From positions 1 through 49,804 of the forward strand of contig CALSSE010000018.1 of NCBI GenBank assembly GCA_943788935.1: a stretch of 49,804 nt of DNA, read 5' to 3'. Source of the DNA: an uncultured bacterium. Lineage in GTDB: Bacteria; Myxococcota_A; Bradymonadia; UBA7976; VGTA01. Made by a program: the position numbers and the translations under genes. Below the pieces are notes generated by a model. It searched no databases, was not told the DNA's origin, and saw only the letters and a list, made by a program, of their open reading frames with translations. Below are positions 1 through 8,193 of the stretch, in pieces; position 1 is the first letter of the stretch; every line of letters begins with the position of its first letter.

Positions 1-315
1 GAGATTTTGCCCGGTCGGGAGGTCATCTTTGCTAAGCCAAACCCCTAAGTTTGTTTTAGGATACTGTGGTGTCGGAAATAAGTGTATGGGGTGGAGACCC
101 GACTTATCTAAATCGATATTATGATAACGTTTGAGGTTTTTGATGACATCTCCGCTTGGAAAAACAGCTACAGAGCTTGAAGCAACAATTAAGTCAGCCC
201 TCGCTTCGACCAAGTCACCGACCACTAATTCAATGCGTTTAGAATGCCAACGTTGGTCATTAGAGTCACTCTCATCATCAAGCTCAAGATAAATAGTGTT
301 TAGGATTGAACTCAT
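1..315 (-). CDS. Hypothetical protein, 3' end cut by window edge
   Basis: The reading frame opens with ATG at 315 and stays open to base 1, giving about 105 residues with the C-terminus outside the window. The N-terminus begins MSSILNTIYLELDDESDS. It continues with the segment IELVVGDLVEARADLIVASS, which faintly resembles the first strand and the GD(I/L)..xxD(A)IV motif of macro domains. The usual NAAN is absent, so this is only a suggestion. The gene starts 39 bases after the stop of the next gene upstream (355-942) on the same strand, so the two are probably co-transcribed. I do not recognise the family with confidence. The function is unknown. Confidence 0.6.
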   Translation of the reverse strand, partial: MSSILNTIYLELDDESDSNDQRWHSKRIELVVGDLVEARADLIVASSSVAVFPSGDVIKNLKRYHNIDLDKSGLHPIHLFPTPQYPKTNLGVWLSKDDLPTGQNL

Positions 316-354
316 GGATTATATTCCTCTAGCCCTCTTGGATTTATAATTTGA

Positions 355-942
355 TCAATAACTTGACCACTCACTCATGCAATCATAGGCTGGACTTTGA
401 GCTAAAGCCATTTGCAAATGCTCATAAGAAATCGGTTCATGGTCAGCATAGGATAAATACACTCGCCCATTGAAAATCACACTTGTTCCTTGAGTGAAAT
501 CTTGAAGAACAAAGGCTGAAGATGGATTTTTTGTAGCGATCAAATCCGGCAAGTTTATTACTTGTCCAGCAAACTCTGCCGGATTGAGTACTGCAACAAT
601 TTGTGTTCGACGATGATGAGGCCACTCTGAGAAAAGTTGATCTCGATGAACATCATGATCTAAGTATTTGAGGACATGAGTGACCACTCTTGTTTTTTTA
701 AAGACCCTTTGAAAGATGACCACCAAGTCTTCTTCTTGTGGGGCACCAAAATGGCCATGAGGGTTATTTTGGCTAGTAGAATTTCTTCCAAACTCGTTAG
801 TAAACAGAAATAACTCTTCACCTAAACCTGCAAAATTAGATCTTGCTTGCCATGTAAGATAGCCATGGGGCGTTTGATGATGGTAATAAGCCACTTGAGG
901 GGGGTGTTGGTGATTATTGAGTTTAAAATAGACCTTGGGCAT
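355..942 (-). CDS. Hypothetical protein (195 aa), co-directional with 1-315
   Basis: A 195-residue soluble protein with no signal peptide and no obvious membrane helix. Two ATGs lie close together at 948 and 942. An AAAGGA Shine-Dalgarno runs into the first ATG but sits about five bases before the second, so 942 is preferred. The N-terminal half is rich in His, Asn and Gln. The middle contains RVVTHVLKYLDHDVHRDQLF and then WPHHRRTQIVAVL, a compact segment of alternating hydrophobic strands and charged residues. I do not recognise a family. With the gene downstream it forms an apparent operon of at least two unknown proteins, preceded by one or two very small ORFs at 986-1133. Confidence 0.6.
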   Translation of the reverse strand: MPKVYFKLNNHQHPPQVAYYHHQTPHGYLTWQARSNFAGLGEELFLFTNEFGRNSTSQNNPHGHFGAPQEEDLVVIFQRVFKKTRVVTHVLKYLDHDVHRDQLFSEWPHHRRTQIVAVLNPAEFAGQVINLPDLIATKNPSSAFVLQDFTQGTSVIFNGRVYLSYADHEPISYEHLQMALAQSPAYDCMSEWSSY

Positions 943-985
943 AAGCATCCTTTAGAGAATGACGAACTAGATTAAACGCTGACAT

Positions 986-1063
986 TTAAGAACCAAGTAA
1001 CTCAGCCTTAAGTTCTGCCGCATCTTCTTCCTTGAGTACACCTTGGTGAATAAAGTAACGCAC
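986..1063 (-). CDS. Possible 25-aa small ORF, or 3' part of a frameshifted small gene
   Basis: A GTG codon at 1063 follows AAAGGAGG at five-base spacing, the strongest Shine-Dalgarno seen in this part of the window. It opens a 25-codon frame encoding an acidic helical peptide that ends EEDAAELKAELLGS. It sits 44 bases upstream of the 355-942 gene. It overlaps, in another frame, a 41-codon TTG-initiated ORF (1008-1133). The two peptides read like consecutive parts of one helical protein, so this may be the tail of a frameshifted gene rather than an independent microprotein. Too short for any family assignment. Confidence 0.35.
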   Translation of the reverse strand: MRYFIHQGVLKEEDAAELKAELLGS

Positions 1064-1133
1064 CAAAACCTCCTTTAATCAACTCTTCTTCAAGCTCTTT
1101 TATCGCGCTATCAAGGTTATCAAGGTCTATCAA
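1008..1133 (-). CDS. Possible 41-aa small ORF, or 5' part of a frameshifted small gene
   Basis: A TTG at 1133 preceded by AAGAGG at about eight bases opens a 41-codon frame. Its first part, IDLDNLDSAIKELEEELIKG, is clearly helical and acidic. After that the frame turns into basic, Cys-containing sequence of non-coding character (residues such as YSPRCTQGRRCGRT). The overlapping frame at that point starts the peptide of 986-1063, which has better coding character. The DNA at the start carries the repeat ATCAAGGT several times between about 1109 and 1190. I infer one original small gene broken by a one-base indel near 1065, but two overlapping microproteins remain possible. Confidence 0.3.
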   Translation of the reverse strand: MIDLDNLDSAIKELEEELIKGGFGALLYSPRCTQGRRCGRT

Positions 1134-1350
1134 GGTCGAAGCCTCTTGTTTTATTGTTTTTACTTGTTTTTAATGATCAAGGTCACCAATGTCATCACAG
1201 GCTTACGCTACATCTCCTCTGTTCAATATGAAGCGATTATGACAGGATAAATATGCACTCTCCGTAGTCACCCAATGAAGTTCAGTACGAATGATCTTAT
1301 ATATGCGACCTCTCACTTCAAAATTGTTTAAATGGGAAGTAGGATAATTT

Positions 1351-3585
1351 ATGTATCCGAAGGTAAGGATGCGAGTTAAGTATATTTTATTTTATGTATG
1401 GCTTCTATGCCTCACCAATTGCGCTGAGGTTAACAAAGACTTTAGTACGCCAGAATGGACGACGGGTGCAGAGATCACCGCAGCTTTGATGGAGACATCA
1501 ATCCTCGTGGAATGGCCCGCTGTCGATGTCGATGACCTTAAAGAGTATCATGTTTATATTGAGGATGAAGTCATCGCTGTGGTCGATGGCGAACAGCTGT
1601 CTTATCGACTAGAAAACCTAACACCTGCCCAAGAATATATCATCGCGATCAGAGCTCGTGATCAAGCAGGCAATTTCAGCGTCGCGCCGTTAAGAGCGCG
1701 TGTCAGAACCACAGATGACACACCGCCTATCTGGGAGGAGCCAAGTCTGACAGCGTCTATTATAGATGATTCAAGCGTACTTCTCAGCTGGTCAGGTGCA
1801 CGAGACAATGTGTCGGTGAGTGGTTATTTATTGTATCGAGATGGGATCCTCACTCAACGACTCACCACAGACCAAGAGAGCTACACATGGACTTCATTGA
1901 ATCCTGGACAAAGCTACACTGTCACCATTCAATCCATTGATGGTGAGGGGCTTCAGTCATCCGATGGACCCTCGACGACCTTTACGCTCCCTGATCAACA
2001 AGCACCTACATGGCCAGAAGAGGGGTCAATTTCTGTCGTTGAGCAGACTGACACTACACTCTCTTTGCTATGGGATGAGGCGATTGACGAGGGTCAAGTG
2101 AGGTCTTATCTCCTCTCGATTGACGGCGGTGAGCGAGATGACATTCCGGGAAATGACATTCAGCTAGACGTCCCTATGGTGACGCTCACCGAGTTGAGCC
2201 CCGGCGCGACCTATGAGGTCAGCGTGAGAGCGGTTGACGATGCTGGTAATCAGAGCGCTGCTCTGACGCTCCAAGTGATGACAACTGACACCGTCTCCCC
2301 TTCGTGGACCGATGAAGCGTTCATTGAGATCTTAAGTGTTCAAGATGACTCGATTGATATTGGGTGGTCAAGGGCTGAAGATCAGGGACATATCGCTGGT
2401 TACATCGTGATGAGAGACTTGCGGGACGTCGCTAGAGTTGACGGTGATACCCTGACGACACGTGTCGATGGCTTAAGGAGCGATACATCCTATGACCTTG
2501 AAGTCTATGCCATAGACTTTAACGGTAATCGCAGTGATCGTCCGCTTACTGTGACCGCTAGAACAAGTGACTCTTTATCACCCGAGTGGCCGGCGGGGGC
2601 GATCTTATCCATCGCTCAACTGGGCTCAGGTCGTGTACAGGCTAGCTGGCCGGCTGCCTTAGATAATGTCGCTGTCACAAACTATAGTATCTCTGTTGAC
2701 GGAGCGAGCGCTCTACTGCTCGATGGCAGACTCACATTTCAAACTCTTGTAGACTTGAATCCTCAGCGATCATATACGGTCACAGTCATAGCCCAAGATC
2801 GTGTGGGGCGCTCAAGTGAACCACTGATGGCGGAGTTCACGGCTGTGGATGACGTCCATCCACAATGGGATAACGAAGCACAGGTTAACGTGAGCGCGAT
2901 CTCAGAGTCTGAGCTGAGCCTCAGCTGGACACCAGCGACCGATAATGTAGGCCTCTCACATTATCAGATTGAACTCGAGGGTGTACCATCGATTCAGGTG
3001 ACTTCGATAGAATCTCAACACACCGTAACAGGCCTAAACCCATGGACATCATATCGTGTCAGGGTGTTCGCTATCGACCACGCAGAGAATCGTTCGCTGC
3101 AACCGCTGGTGGGGATCGCTCGAACCCTTGATACAACACCACCCTCATACACTTCACCGAGTCCCTTGTTCGCCGAGAGTATTGAAGCTCGGTCTTGCCT
3201 CCTCGTTTGGGAGTCCGCTGAGGACAATGTCGCTGTGATTGGATATGAGATCAGACACAATGGGGAGTCAGTGTATGAGGGTGATCAAAGACACAACCGA
3301 GCGATGATTAGTGATCTACAACCAGGCCAAAGGTACATCTTCGAATTGGTCGCCATTGATATCGCTGGATTGATGAGTGAGCCTGTCACCATTGAGGTAC
3401 TAACCAGCGATTCAGGCCCTCCAATGTGGCCATCTGACGCTCGGCTCTCTGTCGTGTCCCGGCGGGGTCAAGACCTCGCATTGACTTGGACCTGCGGCTG
3501 TAGACGACGTGGGCGTTGTGGAGTACTTGCTCTTTCATCAGAATGTGCTCATCGGGCGAGTAGACTCTGCGATCCGTCTTTTTGA
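1351..3585 (+). CDS. FN3-repeat lipoprotein, 5' part of a gene split by a +1 frameshift
   Basis: An exported protein: a signal peptide with a Cys after a hydrophobic run (LLCLTNCAE) suggests a lipoprotein. The rest is a series of about 90-residue fibronectin type III domains, each beginning near P-x-W and containing a WxxAxDN/DV motif followed by a Y-strand. Seven complete domains and the start of an eighth lie in this frame. The FN3 pattern stops near base 3492, and the last 30 or so codons (Cys/Arg-rich) are out-of-frame read-through. The same FN3 domain resumes in the +1 frame and runs to 5164. The intact product would be about 1,270 residues: a long surface stalk ending in a cytochrome c domain. 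First gene of a coupled operon with 5161-11949. Confidence 0.8.
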   Translation: MYPKVRMRVKYILFYVWLLCLTNCAEVNKDFSTPEWTTGAEITAALMETSILVEWPAVDVDDLKEYHVYIEDEVIAVVDGEQLSYRLENLTPAQEYIIAIRARDQAGNFSVAPLRARVRTTDDTPPIWEEPSLTASIIDDSSVLLSWSGARDNVSVSGYLLYRDGILTQRLTTDQESYTWTSLNPGQSYTVTIQSIDGEGLQSSDGPSTTFTLPDQQAPTWPEEGSISVVEQTDTTLSLLWDEAIDEGQVRSYLLSIDGGERDDIPGNDIQLDVPMVTLTELSPGATYEVSVRAVDDAGNQSAALTLQVMTTDTVSPSWTDEAFIEILSVQDDSIDIGWSRAEDQGHIAGYIVMRDLRDVARVDGDTLTTRVDGLRSDTSYDLEVYAIDFNGNRSDRPLTVTARTSDSLSPEWPAGAILSIAQLGSGRVQASWPAALDNVAVTNYSISVDGASALLLDGRLTFQTLVDLNPQRSYTVTVIAQDRVGRSSEPLMAEFTAVDDVHPQWDNEAQVNVSAISESELSLSWTPATDNVGLSHYQIELEGVPSIQVTSIESQHTVTGLNPWTSYRVRVFAIDHAENRSLQPLVGIARTLDTTPPSYTSPSPLFAESIEARSCLLVWESAEDNVAVIGYEIRHNGESVYEGDQRHNRAMISDLQPGQRYIFELVAIDIAGLMSEPVTIEVLTSDSGPPMWPSDARLSVVSRRGQDLALTWTCGCRRRGRCGVLALSSECAHRASRLCDPSF

Positions 3586-5164
3586 GGTCGAAGGTCTCTC
3601 ATTAGAGGGAGAGCATGTGTTTCGAATAGAAGCTGAAGACGGTGGAGGCGCCCGAAGTTCGGCTGGACCAGAGCTCGTGGTCTCCATGGCCGATATTGAT
3701 CCCCCAGAGTGGCCTGAAGAGGCGACACTCTCAGTCATCGATGTCGGTCCCACATCCGTTGAGGTGAGCTGGCCACGAGCGCTTGATGATGTAGGGGTGA
3801 CCGCCTATCGTCTCTTAGGGGTTGGCGATGAGGCGATCATATTGGATGGCGCGTTAATGAGCGCTATCATTCAGCCTCTGACGCCGATCTCGGAGTATCA
3901 GCTCTCCCTTATCGCTGAAGACGCAGTAGGGCAGGGCTCTATCGCTCTGACGACCTCTTTTGAGACTTCAGATTATGATCGTCCTCGATGGCCGGTGAAT
4001 GCTTCGGTCGAGGTTGATGGAATATCTGTTGATTCAATCTCTCTCACCTGGCCTAGCGCTTTAGGAGAAGTCGCTTATTACAATATCTACGTGAATGACA
4101 TACTCTTTTCAGCCGCTGAATGGGGTCAAGAGTACATCACCGTCGATGGTCTTCAAGCAGAGACCGCTTATAATGTATCAGTCACAGCCATTGGTCCAAC
4201 AGGGCTCACTTCAGCAGGGACTCTCTTACGGTCGGTGGTCACTCTCGCTGATCTCCCTCCGGTGTGGGCCGAGAACGTACAGCTCATGATAAGCGAACAA
4301 ACTGATACAGCGCTCACCCTATCTTGGCCTCCCCTCGAGTCATCTCAGGACATCGTAGAATATAATATTATTGTCGAGGGGGAACGAGTCGACAACTTGG
4401 GCGCCAACCAATCAACCTATCGACTACAAGGACTGACAATAGGCACGACGTATCAGATCACGGTTGAGGCGACGAACGATAGAGGAAGAACGTCGACAAA
4501 CGGTCCGTCTACGCAGATATTGATGACCGACCTGACCCCACCTATATGGCCAGCCGATAGCATCATAATCGCCGAAGACCTCACCGTAACCAAAGCTAGG
4601 CTCTCATGGTCGATCGCTCAGGATAATATTGGCGTCGTGAACTATCGCATTTATGTCAACGGTGAGATCGCTATGGTCATACCTGCCGACGAACAGCAGG
4701 CCCGTGTGGAATCATTGACGCCGGGTCAACTTCATCTGTTTCGCATCGAGGCGGTTGATGAGGCAGGAGGAGAGTCGACAACAGGGCCTGTGGTAGAAGC
4801 GCTCACGCGAGGTTTGGATCATGTCCCCGACGATGACGCTGTCCGAATGTCACTCTCTGAACATTGTCAAGAGTGTCATCAGCCATGGTTTACTTCTCTC
4901 GATGATTTCAGGGAGGAATTCATGACCTTAGTGAGCGCTCGAGTAGCGCGAGCGGTGGTCGTACCCGGTGAGCCTGACGCCAGCTTATTAATCGAGTTTT
5001 TAGAAGGTAATGCACCCGATTCTTTTGTTTATCAGCAAATGCCACCCGATGATGACTTCGCAGAATCAAACGACAGTTACAGTGACTTGGCTAGTCAAGG
5101 TCTGACTCAAGTCACGACCTTGCAAATCCGCGATTGGATTGAGCTTTTGGAGGATTCACCATGA
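3494..5164 (+). CDS. FN3 repeats plus C-terminal CxxCH cytochrome domain, 3' part of the split gene
   Basis: Continues the eighth FN3 domain of 1351-3585 without losing a residue position (AAVDDVGVVEYLL matches the WPAALDNVAV pattern of other repeats) and adds four more, for twelve in total. The last 110 residues are a planctomycete-type cytochrome c domain. They contain EHCQECHQPW, a single CxxCH heme site, and GEPDASLLIEFL, then a Pro-Met segment (QMPPDDD) that could supply an axial Met. There is no credible start codon or ribosome binding site near 3500, so this is not an independent gene. It ends in an ATGA overlap with the next gene, implying translational coupling. Planctomycete-type cytochrome domains commonly accompany DUF1552/DUF1592 proteins; their electron partner is not known. 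Confidence 0.78.
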   Translation, partial: AAVDDVGVVEYLLFHQNVLIGRVDSAIRLFEVEGLSLEGEHVFRIEAEDGGGARSSAGPELVVSMADIDPPEWPEEATLSVIDVGPTSVEVSWPRALDDVGVTAYRLLGVGDEAIILDGALMSAIIQPLTPISEYQLSLIAEDAVGQGSIALTTSFETSDYDRPRWPVNASVEVDGISVDSISLTWPSALGEVAYYNIYVNDILFSAAEWGQEYITVDGLQAETAYNVSVTAIGPTGLTSAGTLLRSVVTLADLPPVWAENVQLMISEQTDTALTLSWPPLESSQDIVEYNIIVEGERVDNLGANQSTYRLQGLTIGTTYQITVEATNDRGRTSTNGPSTQILMTDLTPPIWPADSIIIAEDLTVTKARLSWSIAQDNIGVVNYRIYVNGEIAMVIPADEQQARVESLTPGQLHLFRIEAVDEAGGESTTGPVVEALTRGLDHVPDDDAVRMSLSEHCQECHQPWFTSLDDFREEFMTLVSARVARAVVVPGEPDASLLIEFLEGNAPDSFVYQQMPPDDDFAESNDSYSDLASQGLTQVTTLQIRDWIELLEDSP

Positions 5165-8100
5165 AGCATCTCTGTGTGTTAATGAGTTTAGGGTTGTTGG
5201 CGTGTGAGGAGTCTCTTCAGCCGACGCCCTTAGGGACAGCAGACATTGGTTTCTCTGTGGATGCTCAGATCATTAATGTTCCCGAAGGTCAGGTTAACAT
5301 CCCAGATGTCTCCATAGAGACTCCACGATCAATAGATACAATATCACCTCAGTGGACGGAGAGCGCTCGTTTAGATCTTGACAGTCTGGGAGGTGGTCAA
5401 GTCTCACTGCGATGGCCTGCGGCTGAGGACAACACTGCAGTTGATGCCTATTTCGTGTTCGTCGATGGACAACGGGCTATGATTGTAGGACCGGACACTC
5501 TTGAAGCGACGATAAGTATTCCCGCGTTCGGTCGAGCTGTGAGCTTCTCAGTTATCGCGCGTGATGAGGCTTATAACCGATCTGAACCATTGGTCGCTGA
5601 GCTCTCTGTCCCTGATACTGTTCCGCCAATCTGGTCTGCTGATGCGCGCTTGGTTGTTAGTGAAGTAGATATTGAGTCTGCTGTATTAAGCTGGACACCC
5701 GCTAGTGACGATGTCGGTGTCGATCAATATCAAGTGATATGGGGTGAAGTATTACTCGCCGAGACTGGCGGTGATACTTCAACAGTCCGAGTAGATGTGA
5801 GCGCTAATACCCAACTGTCTGTACAAGTAGTCGCCATAGACGCTGCAGGTCAGCGAACTCCTGGCCCCAGCGTGGACTTCAGGACACTCAGTGACGGTGG
5901 TCCTAGATGGGAGAGTGATGCATCATTGAGTGTGGAGCAGGTGTCGCCTCATGAGGTGGCGCTCACTTGGCCCGCCCTCATTAATGTTGATGGAGTAACG
6001 GAATATCTAGTCTTCAAGGACAATATCGTTTGGGCTCAAACACCGCTTAACGACATACCGGTGACGGACTTACAAACACCAAGAGCGTATCGTTTTGCGA
6101 TCCGTCCTGTTTATTCTGAAGGACAAGTCGGTCAAGCAGAGCTCTCTCAAGAGATTAATGTTCAAGACTTAACACCACCCCAATGGCCTCCCGAGGCGAC
6201 CATTAGAGTGGGTGATGTTAGCGAAACATCAGCAGCGATCTACCTCCCCACAGCCAACGATAATCATCGACTCTTTGGATATCGCATGACGTGGGAAGGA
6301 GGATCAACTGAGGTTACTGAACCATATGACCTCATTGAGAATCTCAACCCCTCTTCAGAGTATACGATACAAGCCATCGCTCTCGATGAAGCGGGTAATG
6401 TGACCGAGAACACTTTAGAGGTGTCATTCAGAACCCCTGATCAGAGCCCTCCAGGTTGGCCAAATGACGCTTCGGTTATCGCTAGTTGGTCAAATGAAGG
6501 TGTTCTTAATCTCCTGTGGCCCCAAGCGGTCGACAATGTCGGGATCGCTCGTTATTGGGTTCAACTCAACGCTGATCCGCTCATAGACACCGGCTTATTA
6601 ACCACCTATGACCTCCCCAATCTGAGCTCTGATCGACAACATCGTATATCAGTGTTTGCAGAGGATAACTCGGGGCAGAGAACGCCTATGCCGCTCATGC
6701 TGCAGGTTCAAAGACCTGATCAGAGCGCCCCGTCATGGCCGAGGGGTGCTCAGGTACTTGTCTCTGACCTCACAGAGACAACTCTGAATATCGCATGGCC
6801 TAATGCGCTCGATGATTCTAATCATATTGTCTATCGGGTCGCATGGGATCAAAACTCTTTAGAGGTGAGGGACACTGAGATGCAAGTCACCGGACTCATG
6901 TCTGGGCAGACTTATCATTTCACCGTAACCGCCATAGATGAGACGAACCTGCAAGTCGGCGCTGAGCTGAGCGTGTCAGTCACCATGCCTGACAACAGCG
7001 GACCGACTTGGCCCAATGATGCAAATCTCTCAGCGACTTTGATCGGCGAGACCTTTGTGGACCTCACGTGGAGTCAAGCAGTCGATAATGTCACAGTGTC
7101 AAGCTATCGTGTCACCTATGGAGACGACCCTCAATCACGAGAGACGATTACCAATGCGATTCGATTAGATGGTCTACGCCCCAATACAAACTACGAGGTG
7201 ATGGTGAGCGCTTTTGATCAAGCCGGAAACCGTTCTCAAGCGTCTCTCGTCTTAACGATCAAAACGACAGATATAACCCCGCCCTCATGGCCTATCGATG
7301 CTCAGCTACTCATGACTGATCTCACCCCACATGGAGTTGACCTCTCTTGGCCAGCTGCTGAAGACAATGATGCGGTGATACGCTATGTCGTGGTGGTCAA
7401 TGATGAGGCGCCTCTCTTTGTGATTCCTCCTTCACAAACCATCAGCTTTGATACATGGGAGCCATGGCGTACCTATGTGGTTCGTGTCTTTGCCGAAGAT
7501 GAGCAGGGACAGCAGAGTCAATCTCTAGAAGCTGAAGCGCTGACCCCTGATGTCCTCTCTCCGAGCTGGAGCTTTGGAGAGGGATTGACCTTGGGCTCGG
7601 TCTCTTCAACGAGTGTTGATGTGAGTTGGCCTTCGGCGACCGACGATATCGCTGTCGCAGGATATCGTTTGTTTGTGGATGGAGTCATGATCAACGACCT
7701 GTTAAGCGAATCTTTATCGACTCAGATCAACAACTTGAGGCCGATGCAGATGATCCTGATTGAGGTCATCGCCTATGACGCGGCGCTTAACGAGAGTGAA
7801 CCGATCAGGCTCTCAGTACAAACACCTGATGGCGGTCCTCCTACATGGTCTGAACGACACCTCCAATGGACCGCTGATACCACTCGCCTGACGTTAACTT
7901 GGCCATCAGCTCAAGATGACGTCGGGGTGACCGCGTATAGGGTACTTGTTGATGGAGCTGTTAATCTTCAGACAAATGGCCTCAGCGCGTTGATTGAAGG
8001 GCTCGAATCAGGTCATAGTTACGATGTACGGATCGATGCGATGGACGCCGCTGGACAGTGGAGTCTCGATGGACCAACGGATGTTGTGCACACTCCAGAG

Positions 8101-8193
8101 AGGGTCTATGAGGGGTTTCGAAGGTTGTCTAGGGACGAATATACACGCGCCTGTCGCTCACCTTATGCAATATATGTTTGGGACACCCGATGA
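5161..8193 (+). CDS. FN3-repeat lipoprotein, 5' part of an FN3-DUF1592 gene split by a +1 frameshift
   Basis: Starts in a four-base ATGA overlap with the preceding gene. The signal peptide MKHLCVLMSLGLLACEES carries a clear lipobox (LLAC). Ten FN3 domains follow, of the same subfamily as the upstream gene, so the two genes share a duplicated repeat stock. After the last repeat comes GFRRLSRDEYTRA, the N-terminal signature of DUF1587/DUF1592 proteins (RRLTRxEY). The frame breaks there, at 8150-8152, and the remaining residues to 8193 are out of frame. The continuation is at 8152-10357. Unbroken, the product would be about 1,730 residues, an FN3 stalk carrying a cytochrome-type head. Confidence 0.8.
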   Translation: MKHLCVLMSLGLLACEESLQPTPLGTADIGFSVDAQIINVPEGQVNIPDVSIETPRSIDTISPQWTESARLDLDSLGGGQVSLRWPAAEDNTAVDAYFVFVDGQRAMIVGPDTLEATISIPAFGRAVSFSVIARDEAYNRSEPLVAELSVPDTVPPIWSADARLVVSEVDIESAVLSWTPASDDVGVDQYQVIWGEVLLAETGGDTSTVRVDVSANTQLSVQVVAIDAAGQRTPGPSVDFRTLSDGGPRWESDASLSVEQVSPHEVALTWPALINVDGVTEYLVFKDNIVWAQTPLNDIPVTDLQTPRAYRFAIRPVYSEGQVGQAELSQEINVQDLTPPQWPPEATIRVGDVSETSAAIYLPTANDNHRLFGYRMTWEGGSTEVTEPYDLIENLNPSSEYTIQAIALDEAGNVTENTLEVSFRTPDQSPPGWPNDASVIASWSNEGVLNLLWPQAVDNVGIARYWVQLNADPLIDTGLLTTYDLPNLSSDRQHRISVFAEDNSGQRTPMPLMLQVQRPDQSAPSWPRGAQVLVSDLTETTLNIAWPNALDDSNHIVYRVAWDQNSLEVRDTEMQVTGLMSGQTYHFTVTAIDETNLQVGAELSVSVTMPDNSGPTWPNDANLSATLIGETFVDLTWSQAVDNVTVSSYRVTYGDDPQSRETITNAIRLDGLRPNTNYEVMVSAFDQAGNRSQASLVLTIKTTDITPPSWPIDAQLLMTDLTPHGVDLSWPAAEDNDAVIRYVVVVNDEAPLFVIPPSQTISFDTWEPWRTYVVRVFAEDEQGQQSQSLEAEALTPDVLSPSWSFGEGLTLGSVSSTSVDVSWPSATDDIAVAGYRLFVDGVMINDLLSESLSTQINNLRPMQMILIEVIAYDAALNESEPIRLSVQTPDGGPPTWSERHLQWTADTTRLTLTWPSAQDDVGVTAYRVLVDGAVNLQTNGLSALIEGLESGHSYDVRIDAMDAAGQWSLDGPTDVVHTPERVYEGFRRLSRDEYTRACRSPYAIYVWDTR

